Source: Iodobacter sp025352645 (lineage in GTDB: Bacteria > Pseudomonadota > Gammaproteobacteria > Burkholderiales > Chitinibacteraceae). Taken from it: DNA of 64,000 nucleotides. The stretch covers positions 52,775-116,774 of the forward strand of contig NZ_JAWQUO010000016.1 of assembly GCF_033446605.1 (NCBI RefSeq), given 5' to 3'. Both the position numbers and the translations under genes were made by a program. This document shows positions 52,357 through 62,800 of this stretch, piece by piece. The notes below the pieces were generated by a model. That model worked only from the letters and a program-made list of their open reading frames with translations. It was not told the origin of the DNA and made no database searches. How positions within the stretch are numbered: position 1 is the stretch's first letter; each line of letters begins with the position of its first letter.

Positions 52357-53285
52357 AATCAGCCGTTGTTTTTGCCTACCATAATGTCGGCGTGCGCTGC
52401 ATCAAGGCGCTGCTGGCCGCAGGCATCGAGATCAAGCTCATTGTGACGCATCAAGACAACCCAAACGAGAACATCTGGTTTGGCTCGGTGGCGCAATTAG
52501 CGGCAGACTACGCCATTCCCTGCATCACACCGGACGACCCAAACACGGCAGAAGTTGAAGCGCAGATTGCGGCATTAAACGTTGATTTTTTATTCTCGTT
52601 TTATTATCGCAACATGTTAAAAGCAGCTTTACTGGCCGCGCCAAAAAGCGGTGCATTTAATATGCACGGCTCCTTATTGCCGCAATACCGTGGCCGCGTG
52701 CCGATTAACTGGGCGATTATCAATGGCGAAACCCAGACCGGTGCAACGCTGCATGTAATGAATATCAAGCCAGATAACGGCCCCATTGTGGCGCAGCAAG
52801 CCGTACCCATTTTTCCTGATGATACGGCGCAAGAAGTATTTGAAAAAGTCACCGTGGCTGCAGAAATTTGCCTAAGCCACGCTTTGCCAGGGCTTATTGC
52901 TGGAAAAACTGATTTTAAGCAGCAAGATTTAAGTCAGGGCGCTTATTATGGTGGCCGCACAGCCAAAGACGGCCAGATAAACTGGCAAAAAAACGCAAAA
53001 GACATCCATAATTTGGTACGTGCTGTAACCGTACCTTATCCGGGCGCATTTAGTGACATTGATGGCAAAAAGCTAATTGTTTGGCGTACGCGGCAAATAT
53101 TCACAAGCCAAACGACAGAGATCGAACCGATTACGCCGCTCATGTATGCTGATGGCAAACAAATCATCCTGCTTTGCAGCGATGGTGCCGCACTGTTAGT
53201 GCTGCATGCAGAATTCGCAGGGGAAACGCTGACGGGTGAGAATTTCATTCATCACTTTGGCGCATCTTCAATAGATTTACATTAG
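52353..53285 (+). CDS. arnA: UDP-L-Ara4N formyltransferase (ArnA N-terminal domain as a separate protein)
   Basis: 310 aa beginning at GTG 52353 within the arnC stop. Corresponds to the first half of E. coli ArnA: the formyl-THF site motif Asn103-x-His105 (FNMHGSLLPQYRGR) and catalytic Asp141 (KPDNGP). It adds a formyl group to UDP-Ara4N. In enterobacteria this domain is fused with the decarboxylase domain; here it stops before it. 310 plus 347 residues of the next gene equals about the 660 of the fused protein. Confidence 0.9.
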   Translation: MKSAVVFAYHNVGVRCIKALLAAGIEIKLIVTHQDNPNENIWFGSVAQLAADYAIPCITPDDPNTAEVEAQIAALNVDFLFSFYYRNMLKAALLAAPKSGAFNMHGSLLPQYRGRVPINWAIINGETQTGATLHVMNIKPDNGPIVAQQAVPIFPDDTAQEVFEKVTVAAEICLSHALPGLIAGKTDFKQQDLSQGAYYGGRTAKDGQINWQKNAKDIHNLVRAVTVPYPGAFSDIDGKKLIVWRTRQIFTSQTTEIEPITPLMYADGKQIILLCSDGAALLVLHAEFAGETLTGENFIHHFGASSIDLH

Positions 53286-53340
53286 TGACCACGAAAATAT
53301 AGATTTTCAAGGTCTCCATTAATACCTCCGGGAAAACACA

Positions 53341-54384
53341 ATGAAAAAAGTCCTCATCCTTGGCGTAAATGGCTTTATTGGCCATCACTTATCCAAACAC
53401 ATCCTTGAAAATACCGACTGGGAAATTTTCGGTATGGATATGTACAGCGATAAAGTTTCTGAATTTATGGATAACAAACGCTTTCATTTCTTTGAAGGCG
53501 ATATCACCATTAATCAAGAATGGATTGAATACCACGTTAAAAAATGTGATGTGGTTCTGCCATTAGTTGCCATTGCAACACCAGCTACCTATGTACAAGC
53601 GCCACTACGCGTATTTGAATTAGATTTTGAAGCCAATCTACCGATTATCAAATGGTGCGTAAAGTATAAAAAACGCGTGGTATTCCCTTCTACATCCGAA
53701 GTTTACGGTATGTGTGAAGATGAAGCGTTTGATCCAGAAGAATCCAATATGGTGTATGGCCCAATCAACAAGCCACGCTGGATCTATGCTTGCTCTAAGC
53801 AGCTGATGGATCGCGTGATTGCTGCTTACGGGCAACAAGAAGGCTTGGATTACACCCTATTCCGCCCATTTAACTGGATTGGTGCTGGCTTAGATAGCAT
53901 CCACACCCCAAAAGAAGGCTCTAGCCGTGTGATCACCCAGTTCTTGGGGCATATTGTTCGTGGCGAGCCGATCAAGCTGGTGGATGGCGGCGCGCAAAAA
54001 CGTGCGTTTACCTATATTACGGACGGTATCGAAGCACTGGTTAAGATTATTGACAATAAAGATGGCAAAGCCACTCGCCAAATTTACAATATCGGCAACC
54101 CAGTCAACAACTACTCGGTACGTGAGCTTTCAACCATGATGCTGGATCTGGCTAAAACCTATCCTGAATATGCAGAAATGGCAGCCAAAGTCACTGTTCT
54201 GGAAACCACTTCCGGCGAATACTATGGCAAGGGCTACCAAGACGTACAAAACCGCGTACCAAAAATCGACAACACCAAGGCCGATCTAAACTGGGCACCA
54301 AGCACCACGATGGAAGACTCGCTACGTGGCATTTTTGATGCTTACAAAGATCAAGTTGCTGCAGCACGCGAACTGGTTAATTAA
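53341..54384 (+). CDS. arnA: UDP-glucuronate decarboxylase (ArnA C-terminal domain as a separate protein)
   Basis: 347-aa SDR enzyme that oxidises and decarboxylates UDP-GlcA to UDP-Ara4O, the first step of the pathway. NAD site VLILGVNGFIGHHL, catalytic Ser119-Glu120 (PSTSEVYG), Tyr149/Lys153 (YACSK), and RPFNWIGAGLDS specific to the ArnA branch. It starts 55 bases after the formyltransferase with its own GGGA-type ribosome site. Last gene of the operon; no deformylase gene (arnD) follows. Confidence 0.92.
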   Translation: MKKVLILGVNGFIGHHLSKHILENTDWEIFGMDMYSDKVSEFMDNKRFHFFEGDITINQEWIEYHVKKCDVVLPLVAIATPATYVQAPLRVFELDFEANLPIIKWCVKYKKRVVFPSTSEVYGMCEDEAFDPEESNMVYGPINKPRWIYACSKQLMDRVIAAYGQQEGLDYTLFRPFNWIGAGLDSIHTPKEGSSRVITQFLGHIVRGEPIKLVDGGAQKRAFTYITDGIEALVKIIDNKDGKATRQIYNIGNPVNNYSVRELSTMMLDLAKTYPEYAEMAAKVTVLETTSGEYYGKGYQDVQNRVPKIDNTKADLNWAPSTTMEDSLRGIFDAYKDQVAAARELVN

Positions 54385-54399
54385 GTTTTACCAAACGCA

Positions 54400-54430
54400 T
54401 AAAAAGCCGCATGCTGCGGCTTTTTATGCG
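54400..54430. terminator. Bidirectional terminator between the arn operon and the receiver gene
   Basis: CATAAAAAGCCGCA-TGC-TGCGGCTTTTTATG is a perfect 14-bp inverted repeat with A- and T-tracts on both sides. It serves arn on the plus strand and the receiver gene on the minus strand; the receiver stop codon (54424-54426) lies in its right arm. Confidence 0.9.
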
Positions 54431-54891
54431 CTGAATGATTGTGCTAGCCCCAGCACCTGCTGTCGTTCAAACGGCTTGTTGAGTATTTTAATCAAATTTG
54501 CATGGCCCAAGCGCTGAGTGATTTCTTCCCAATTATAGTCACTGTAAGCACTGCAAATCACCACCGGCAAATCTGGATCGTGCTGCCATAAATGGCCAAT
54601 AGTCTCTAAGCCACTCCAACCGCCGGGCATACGCATATCCACAAAGGCCAAATCATAGGTATCCCCTTTGCTGTACGCATCCTGCAAATGCTGGCAAGCT
54701 ACCTCCCCGCTGGATTCCAGATCAAGAATAAAAGTAAGTTCATCCCCAGTTATTACTTTACGATTAAATAATAAAAACTCAAGAGCATTGAGCTCCGCAC
54801 TAGCTACCGCTGTTTCAGGAGCCAGAATATCTCGGTAAAGCGCAAGATTTTCTAAATTATCATCGATCACTAAAATCCGTTTTTTAACCAT
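54424..54891 (-). CDS. Stand-alone response-regulator receiver protein with insertion
   Basis: 155 aa, one REC domain and no output domain. Acidic pocket Asp10/Asp11 (VIDDN), phosphoacceptor Asp85 (AFVDMRMPGG), Thr/Ser switch in VVICSAYSD and Lys in NKPF. The phospho-Asp comes about 30 residues later than usual because of an extra block (residues about 38-66, NRKVITGDELTFILDLES). Its start overlaps the kinase gene end by 8 bases, so it is its partner in a phosphorelay. Confidence 0.88.
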   Translation of the reverse strand: MVKKRILVIDDNLENLALYRDILAPETAVASAELNALEFLLFNRKVITGDELTFILDLESSGEVACQHLQDAYSKGDTYDLAFVDMRMPGGWSGLETIGHLWQHDPDLPVVICSAYSDYNWEEITQRLGHANLIKILNKPFERQQVLGLAQSFSA

Positions 54892-57889
54892 GAGTCGCCC
54901 CCTCCTTTAAACATGCAGGCAACTCCAGCGTAAAGCAGGCCCCTAGACCAAGACCTGCACTTTCAGCACGCAGCTTGCCGCCCATTTCCACTGCCCAATT
55001 TGCCGAACAATGCAAGCCAAGCCCGTGCCCCTCTCCTCGGGTACTGCTTCCTTGGTTAAACAGGCTAGCCAGTTGATCAGCCCCCATTCCTACTCCGTTA
55101 TCTTGCACGCAGAGGCTAATGCGTCCACATTCCTCCCTTATTCGTAATACAATTTGCTTTCTTAATGGCTCAGTTTCTGCCAGCGCTTGTGTGGCGTTAT
55201 GTAATAAATTAACAAGTAGCTGTAATAGTTTGTGCCGATCAGCCAGTACCGCCACATCCCTCTCGTAATCCCGCTGAATGGTAACGTCTCTTAAATTGCA
55301 AAGTGAATCAGAGAGCACAATGGCCTGCTCCAGCATCGTATCTAGTGGGATCAGCTCACGAACGGTATTTGCAGGCTTAGCCGTGACCTCTCTTTGCCGA
55401 GCAATCACCTCGCCAGCATGATTGGCACTGCGCAATAACAGAGTCAGTTTATGCATTACATGCTGATGCTCGGTGGCCAACTGTTGAGCCAGCAAGCCAA
55501 CAAAAGCGGGAATGGTTTTACCCCTTTCATCATGCAATAGAAACTCCGACATATCGCCACGATGTTCATTAAGCAGCTCTGCCAGCTGTGCTAAAGATGG
55601 GCTCCGAGATTGAGCGACATAGTCTTGCAGCCCGCTGGTGGTGACGGTCACGCCATTCAGAGCATTGCCTAAATCATGCAGCATGCCCGATGCCTGCATC
55701 CTCACCCCACCATCGTAAGCGGCCTGCTGTAATTGTTGCTGCATATGGCAAACCCGCAGCGCCAGCCGCACCCTAGCCCGCAGTTCTTCTGCGACAAAAG
55801 GCTTAGCAATATAATCATCGGCACCACTTGCCAAACCAGAAATACGGGCCTCGGCGCCTCCCCTTGCCGTCAGCAAAATCACAGGTAAATGCGCCAGCGC
55901 TGGGGTATTTTTAATCTTGGCTAATAAAGAAATTCCATCCAGCTCTGGCATCATCACATCCGACAACACCAAATCTACTGCTTGCCGCTGTAAAATACCC
56001 CAAGCCTGCTTACCATTAGCCGCGATTAACACCGTGCAATCCTTACACAGCAAGTCTGCGATATAGGCACACATATCAGGGTTATCATCGATCACTAACA
56101 CGCGCTCTGGCATGGCGTGCAAGATCGCACTTTCAGCCGCCACAATAGGAACTTGAAAGCGGGCCTGTTGTAAGGCTTTTGCAGAATCAAGGGGTACAGA
56201 GGCCGTGCTTGTGGCTACCGCATTTCTGGGCAGGCAAACACTAAAACACGCGCCATGCCCCTGCTCGCTTTGCACGGCAACACTCCCCCCCATTTGCACG
56301 CTCAGCTCTTTGACTAGGGCCAGCCCGATACCCGTACCATGATAACGGCGTATTTCACCCTGATCCAATTGTGAGAAGCGCTGAAATAACAGTTGCTGCT
56401 GCTCTGCGGCAATCCCGACCCCCTTATCAATCACTTGTAATTGAAACCGGCGCTCATCAATGACATCGCCTTTCATCATAATGACCCCGCCATTAGGCGA
56501 GAATTTAAGTGCATTACTCAGCAAATTTAGCATTATTTTTTCTAATGCATTTCGATCCAACACAATGGTTTCCAGTGAAGGATCAAGGGCAAGGCGAATC
56601 GTGCATGCCCTGCTATTAGCCAGCTCAGTTGCTGAATCGATAATATTGAGCAACACCTCACGCACATTAATTTTTTCTAACTGCGGAATAAAAGCCCCCG
56701 CCTCCAGCCTTGAGTAATCCAGTACATCATTAACCCGATTCATCAGGAGCAAGGCGTTACGTTTAACCCGCTCGCACTGACCGCGCCTAGCGGGAGGCAG
56801 GACACTAAGTAATTCATCCAGCGGAGCCAAGATTAAGGTCAGCGGGGTGCGTAACTCATGACTCACATTGGCCAGAAAATGGCTCTTTGCCTCATTGGCC
56901 ACTTCGGCCTGCGACAGTGCTTGTTGTAATGCATGATTAAGCCGAGTGTTGGCCCTTAAGGTGATAATTTGCCGCACAACAACCAGCAGCGTTACGATCG
57001 CCGTTCCCCAGCGCACGTCACTGGCCAGCGCACCATTTTGCAAAAGCAAAACATAGCAGGCGAGTACAGCCAGATAGGGAAGCATATTTTTAAGCGGTGC
57101 AGCTAGGGCAAGAGGCTTTTGCCATACGATGCGCTCTTCCAAACTAGCGTAACAAGAGGCCGCCAGCATGCAATTAAAGCCAATAAAAAACAAATTACCC
57201 CAAGAAAGTGTGACATCTCCCCCTGTTACCACCATATAAGACAGACTGACATCCCCTAAAACAACCATCACCACCGCTCCTATTAGCAGCAGCATATCTA
57301 AGGTATAGGGTGATTTTTGCACCAGTAAACAGCGTATCAATAAGGTAATAAAAATCAAATCTAATATGGGGTAAGCCAGAGAAACCCAAAGCGCCAGCGA
57401 GTATTCCCCAAATGATGCGTAAATTGGATGCAAAATAAAATGAAAGGAATAGGTTACTACTGCGGCAATCACAATTCCCACATCCAGCATCAGCTGAGGA
57501 GAATTTTGTCTGCTTTGCTGCGGCAACCTAGCAATAGCAACAATCAATACCCCACTACTCATTAAATAAAAGATATCGGCAAAAGAAGGGAATGGTTTGT
57601 TGTGCTGGATGATTTCGATGTAATCCCAAATCATGCTCGCCAGCAGATAAAGACTAACCACCAGTGCCAGATACAAGAACGTGCGCTGCCTTGGCCGTAA
57701 TACAACCGTATACCAGCATGCAATACAGGCGGGAATCAAAGGCAAGGTAAACAATACATCGGCAATTTCTTTATGCTGCTCAATAGGCCCCCAGCGGCCA
57801 AACATCCAGGCAAAAAACACTAGATAAAAAAATGCACTGGCCTGCAACATCCAAACCGCCATCTTTTTAATGCGCTGCTCAGAACTCAT
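54884..57889 (-). CDS. Hybrid sensor histidine kinase with two kinase modules
   Basis: 1001 aa from the ATG at 57889 (GGAG upstream; an earlier TTG adds six codons). A membrane sensor of about nine helices occupies residues 10-310. Then HisKA with His344 (HFLANVSHELRTPLT), HATPase (IDKGVGIA, GTGIGLALVKEL), a REC domain (LVIDDNPDM, LSDVMMPELDG, TARGG) at about 590-705, and a second, divergent module with MLHDLGNALNG as H-box and its own HATPase (NLLHNATQAL, QDNGVGMG, GHGLGLH). The signal is unknown; the sensor resembles 7TM-type membrane sensors only in outline. Cotranscribed with the receiver gene. Confidence 0.88.
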   Translation of the reverse strand: MSSEQRIKKMAVWMLQASAFFYLVFFAWMFGRWGPIEQHKEIADVLFTLPLIPACIACWYTVVLRPRQRTFLYLALVVSLYLLASMIWDYIEIIQHNKPFPSFADIFYLMSSGVLIVAIARLPQQSRQNSPQLMLDVGIVIAAVVTYSFHFILHPIYASFGEYSLALWVSLAYPILDLIFITLLIRCLLVQKSPYTLDMLLLIGAVVMVVLGDVSLSYMVVTGGDVTLSWGNLFFIGFNCMLAASCYASLEERIVWQKPLALAAPLKNMLPYLAVLACYVLLLQNGALASDVRWGTAIVTLLVVVRQIITLRANTRLNHALQQALSQAEVANEAKSHFLANVSHELRTPLTLILAPLDELLSVLPPARRGQCERVKRNALLLMNRVNDVLDYSRLEAGAFIPQLEKINVREVLLNIIDSATELANSRACTIRLALDPSLETIVLDRNALEKIMLNLLSNALKFSPNGGVIMMKGDVIDERRFQLQVIDKGVGIAAEQQQLLFQRFSQLDQGEIRRYHGTGIGLALVKELSVQMGGSVAVQSEQGHGACFSVCLPRNAVATSTASVPLDSAKALQQARFQVPIVAAESAILHAMPERVLVIDDNPDMCAYIADLLCKDCTVLIAANGKQAWGILQRQAVDLVLSDVMMPELDGISLLAKIKNTPALAHLPVILLTARGGAEARISGLASGADDYIAKPFVAEELRARVRLALRVCHMQQQLQQAAYDGGVRMQASGMLHDLGNALNGVTVTTSGLQDYVAQSRSPSLAQLAELLNEHRGDMSEFLLHDERGKTIPAFVGLLAQQLATEHQHVMHKLTLLLRSANHAGEVIARQREVTAKPANTVRELIPLDTMLEQAIVLSDSLCNLRDVTIQRDYERDVAVLADRHKLLQLLVNLLHNATQALAETEPLRKQIVLRIREECGRISLCVQDNGVGMGADQLASLFNQGSSTRGEGHGLGLHCSANWAVEMGGKLRAESAGLGLGACFTLELPACLKEGATHG

Positions 57890-58110
57890 GATTGCTACTC
57901 CAGCCAACTACACTTGAGCAAACGCTAATATGAGCAAAAAAACAAGCGACTTACGCCCTAAGGGATGACAAAGGGTGATGGCCTGCTGTCAAGATAAAAC
58001 GCTCTCTATTAAGGCTAAAACACATCCACAACACCGGCCCGTAAAATCATTTGTCATGCACAAGTAAGCTGATAGAATCGCCCTCCCCCTACAACACCGG
58101 AGCACGCCGC

Positions 58111-59412
58111 ATGTCTTTCTCCTTAGCTCACAAATGGCATGGTTTGGGTCCTGCTTTTTCATTTCTGTTATTAAACGATATTTTGGCTGTGCTCTCTTTA
58201 ACCACGGGCAATGTGGCCATCAGCTGGTGGATTGTGACCACGGGCGGTGCCGCTGATTTATCTATTTTTGGAATTAGCGCTGCACTGACTATGCTACTGG
58301 CTCTACCTTTATTATCTGCACACGGAGATCGCTTTCCCAAATCACGCATTATGGCTTGGGGCCTACTCGCCGCCGCAATCACTGCGCTGGGGCTGGCCTT
58401 GATGGCCAGTCTTGGGTATTACCGGATCTGGCCTATTATTTTGGTTTACTCGATTGATGTAATTGCTTTCTCTATGGTGTTACCTGCAGTAAGCAGCATT
58501 GCTGCCGATTTAACTCCGCCGGATCGTCTATCTGACGCGTTAAGCTTACAAAAAAGCGCGCAGTCTTTAGGCCGTTTAGCTGGGCCAGTGGTGGGCGGTG
58601 CAATAGTTGCGCTCAGCAATGTAGCCTTTGCGCTATGGGTTTATACCGCTCTGCTATTCATTGCCGCCCTTTCTGCCTTTGCCATTGCACCGATTAAACC
58701 CGCCAGCAAGCAAAGCGGCCATTGGAGCGCAGAAGTGCGTGCAGGTCTCACCGCCAAATGGAAAATCCCCATTGATCGCAACTGGACGATTTATGCATTT
58801 TTTTGCATGGCATTTCTTTCCCCCGCACTGGGGATGCTGCTCCCGCTAAAGGTTCATTCCCTACATTTGGGCGCTAACTGGCTAGGCGCAACCGAGGCAG
58901 CTTTAGGCCTAGGGATGTTGCTCGGGGCATTTTGGGGTGCAGCAAAAGTAATCCACTGGCAAGGACGCTTTAAAGCGTCTTTACTCGCCATTAGCACGGT
59001 TGCGCTCTGCCTGATTGGCGTTGCATTAAGCCAACAAGGCTGGATGTTAACCCTAGGGTTTGGCATTACCGGTTTTGTGATGTCGATTAGCCAACTGGTT
59101 GGACAAACCCACCGCCAACTGGCCGTTCCGGATCATTTTCGCTCGCGGTTTTCTTCAGTCAATTTCATGGTAATGAATCTTTCCGCCATGCTGGGGCCAG
59201 CCATTGCAGGAGCTGCCTTGGGTGTTTTCGAGGTAAGCACCGTCTACGCCGCTTTTGGCTTTGCTTTGCTCTTGGTTTCCATCTCTTTTCCACTCGTTCC
59301 TGGGATTCAGCATTTTTTATCCCTAGACCATAACGAAGTAAAAGGCTGGTATGGCAAACAACACCCTGAGCTATTTGGCTTAGCGCCACAAAAACAACAG
59401 GAGACAAGCTAG
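58111..59412 (+). CDS. MFS transporter, probable exporter
   Basis: 433 aa with about 11-12 membrane helices. The ATG at 58111 has a GGAGC site; an upstream open stretch of 20 codons is unsupported. Motif A-like loop is AHGDRFPKSRIM between helices 2 and 3, and LQKSAQSLGRLAGPVVGG follows helix 4 as in the MFS_3 group (EntS-like, macrolide efflux). Substrate cannot be told. Neighbours give no hint; divergent from the sensor kinase. Confidence 0.8.
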   Translation: MSFSLAHKWHGLGPAFSFLLLNDILAVLSLTTGNVAISWWIVTTGGAADLSIFGISAALTMLLALPLLSAHGDRFPKSRIMAWGLLAAAITALGLALMASLGYYRIWPIILVYSIDVIAFSMVLPAVSSIAADLTPPDRLSDALSLQKSAQSLGRLAGPVVGGAIVALSNVAFALWVYTALLFIAALSAFAIAPIKPASKQSGHWSAEVRAGLTAKWKIPIDRNWTIYAFFCMAFLSPALGMLLPLKVHSLHLGANWLGATEAALGLGMLLGAFWGAAKVIHWQGRFKASLLAISTVALCLIGVALSQQGWMLTLGFGITGFVMSISQLVGQTHRQLAVPDHFRSRFSSVNFMVMNLSAMLGPAIAGAALGVFEVSTVYAAFGFALLLVSISFPLVPGIQHFLSLDHNEVKGWYGKQHPELFGLAPQKQQETS

Positions 59413-59851
59413 GTATTTTGCAATAAATCTTCTAACCTTACGCAAACCAGAGTCATCATTCCCGCGTTCGAGCCTGCCCCTGAAGGCTTTAGTCAGGCGC
59501 GGCAATCCAGTGGCACTGCTGGATTACCGACAAAAGCACTCGGGGATGAGGCTTTTTTAGCCAGCCTAAAATGCAATAGAATATTTGGTTTGCTACTTAG
59601 TTACATAAAATGGCTTTTCCCACGAAACATACAAAAATCACGAGTATGTAAAAGTGATACCACTAAAACTAGCGGGCAAGATAAACCTCGACACGTCCCT
59701 GCTTGGCGGCCTTTTGGGTGTCATTCGAGCTTTTTGTGGGTAAAAAATCGTTTCTACTCTATTCATTTTCTGTGTGATTTTTGTTGATATAGATATAGCC
59801 GCTTAAATTTAGGCTTTTTCTTGATTGGCGATAGGGCCAGAGAAGCGGATA
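59413..59851. other. Intergenic region before ftsK
   Basis: About 440 bases. The left part contains ATTCCCGCG... and a hairpin AATCCAG-(8)-CTGGATT (59504-59525), like common proteobacterial intergenic repeats. A 65-codon frame at 59590-59787 lacks a ribosome site and has no protein-like composition. The ftsK promoter should be near 59770-59850. Confidence 0.5.
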
Positions 59852-62800
59852 ATGCCGACTCTGCCATATATGCCGTTCTGGATTCGTAAAAACATGTCTA
59901 TTCGATTCATTTCCCGAATCAATCAACTATTGCACACCGCCCGTTTGATCTGGCTTTGCCCTGCTTTTATCTTAATTGTATTGCTTGGGTTTAATCGTCA
60001 TATCGGCTTGGCCGCTTGGCTTTGCGCTTTTTTTGCTTTAGAACGCACTTGGCAGCCCCAAAAACTATTTAGCATTGAATATCTAGGATTTGCAATTACG
60101 CTTTGCACCTTGGCTGCAGGCCAAAGCTTGCTAAACTATTCAGCCATCCTTTCTGCCCTGCTTTTTTCGCTGGGCTTGGGCGTTGGCGTTCCACTTTGGC
60201 GGCAAAAACCATGGAGCGATATTCTTGAGCACACAGGGCTAGCGATAGAGCAAGGTTGGCACGCCATAGCAACTGGAATTAAAGCGCAATTTGAACCGCT
60301 GCCTGAGCAAGAAGAATCTGAAGAGGCCAACCATGCCAATGAATGGGATGCTTTCGACGACGAAGAAGAACTCGGTGAAAAAACACTGCCGGCTAGCCAT
60401 CGGGAAACAAGCACGCCACCAGCCGTAAAAGAAGCCATTGTAAGGCCAGCCACTGCGCCAGCGCCCCAGTCTTTGGCCGTTGGCCCTACTATCACAGTGA
60501 GCCTTAGCAGCCAACCGCCGATTAAAAGCACTGAATTGTTTCAGCACTTTCGTGCGCCTGCCCAAGCCATAGCACCGGTCACTCAGGCCGCAGCGCTGGA
60601 GCCGCACTTTACCCCTACTGCCAGCCATTTTACTGCGCCGTCGCTCGCGGCCATGCCCAAGGCCGCCAGCTTGCCTTTAATCGATTTATCCCAAATAAGG
60701 CAGCATCTACAAAACGATCATCGGGTAAAAAGCCATAACGATCGCCCAAGACAAGTAGAGCCAAGCGCACTGCCTTTAATTGAGGCAACCGAGATTCGTC
60801 AGCGCTTATCCGCAATTCATGGCAAACCCGCTGAACCAGCGCCGCTACCTAGCCGCAGCCCCAAAGCAGCAGCCCCGCTGAGTAGCAGCCCGCGCTTATT
60901 TCAGCTAGAGCCTAAAACGCCTCCCCCTGCGAGCCCAAACCCGCCGATCAGAATTGAGCCTACGCTAGATGAGGCACTACTTAGCCCAATCGGCCTAGAT
61001 TCCCCCCTCGCCACCGAGGCGGTTATAAGCGATAGCACTGTCGCCACCGTAGCGGATTGGGAGCCAAGCGAAACCATTACACTGCAACCCATCGTTGAGA
61101 CCGCTACTGCGCCCACCCCTGATCCAGAGTCACGCGCCTTGGCGGCGTTTCTCACCCAAGCGATGACTGAACCCCTTGCCGTGACAAGTACGCCTGCTAC
61201 TCCTACAGAGCAAACGCCAGTAGCTGAGTTATCGGTCCCGACAGTTAAGCTGGCAGAAGCTATGTTAGCTATTCCTCCAGAAACTCAATTGACAGCGCCA
61301 AAGCTAGCCATTAGTCCAGAGTATGAATTGGCCACGCACAAGTTGATGGCAGCAGCAGAGCCAGAAACTACAGCGCACAACGTAGTGCTCACACCAAAAC
61401 TTGAGCTACCGGCAGCCGTATTAGCCCTTACACCAGAATCTGAATTCAGCGCTTCTTCGTTAAGGATTGCGGCAGAATCTGAATTAACAACGTCTAAGTT
61501 TGTAACTACGCCAGAGCATGAATTAGCAGTGCCTAAGTTTGCAACTGCACCAGAGCATGACTTAACAGCAACTAAATTTGCGACTGCACCAGAGCATGAA
61601 CTCACTTGGTCCAAGCCGCCCACCCCTCAACCGCTCCCCCCTGCCGAGCCCATGCACTACAGCGATGACTTTATGCCATCGCTCAGCTTACTGCATCCGC
61701 CAGACCCTGAGATTGAAACCATCAGCCAAGACGATCTCCTAGACCGTGGCATTTTGATTGAAGAAAAACTAGCAGAATTCCGCGTAAAAGCATCGGTACT
61801 CGATGCCTACGCGGGCCCCGTCATTACCCGTTACGAGATTGAGCCAGCGATTGGCGTACGCGGCGCGCAAATTGTTAATTTGATGAAAGACTTGGCGCGG
61901 GCGCTGGGACTGGTTTCTATCCGCGTAGTGGAAACCATCCCTGGCAAGACCTGCATGGGGCTGGAGCTGCCTAACCCAACACGGCAAATGATCCGCCTTT
62001 CCGAGATTCTATCCTCGGATGTTTACCAGCAAAATCAAAGCAAGCTCACCATTGCCCTAGGCAAAGACATTACCGGCGCACCGATTGTGACCGACCTTGC
62101 CAAAGCACCGCATATGCTGGTGGCGGGGACCACCGGCTCGGGTAAATCGGTGGGCGTAAACGCCATGATTTTGTCCTTGCTGTATAAAGCCACGCCGGAA
62201 GAAGTGCGCTTTATTATGGTCGACCCAAAGATGCTGGAATTATCCGTTTACGACGGCATTCCGCATTTATTAGCCCCTGTCGTCACCGATATGAAACTCG
62301 CCGCCAACGCCCTGAACTGGTGTGTGGCCGAGATGGAAAAACGCTATCGCCTCATGAGCACCTTTGGTGTGCGTAATCTAGCAGGCTTTAATCAAAAGCT
62401 GAAGGAAGCCGAGCAACGCGGCGAGCGCCTCACCAATCCATTCTCACTGACACCCGATGAGCCAGAAGCGCTAGAGCACCTACCCTTTATTGTGGTGGTA
62501 GTGGATGAGTTTGCCGATCTAATGATGGTGGCAGGCAAGAAAATTGAAGAATTAATCGCCCGCCTCGCACAAAAAGCCCGCGCCGCGGGGATTCATTTAA
62601 TTTTAGCCACCCAACGCCCCTCGGTGGACGTGATTACCGGCCTGATTAAAGCCAATATCCCCACCCGCTTGGCCTTTCAAGTATCTAGCAAGATTGATAG
62701 CCGTACCATTTTGGATCAAATGGGCGCAGAAGCCCTGCTAGGCCAAGGCGATATGCTGTTTTTGCCGCCCGGCACCGGCTATCCACAGCGTATTCACGGC

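Noticed and set aside
59590..59787. 65-codon open frame upstream of ftsK
   Set aside because: No ribosome site, irregular composition rich in Cys, Lys and Trp, and no neighbour or motif in support.
61285..61623. 112-codon minus-strand frame rich in Ser, Val and Asn repeats
   Set aside because: It is the antisense image of the FtsK linker repeats; the repeated text simply mirrors the coding repeats.
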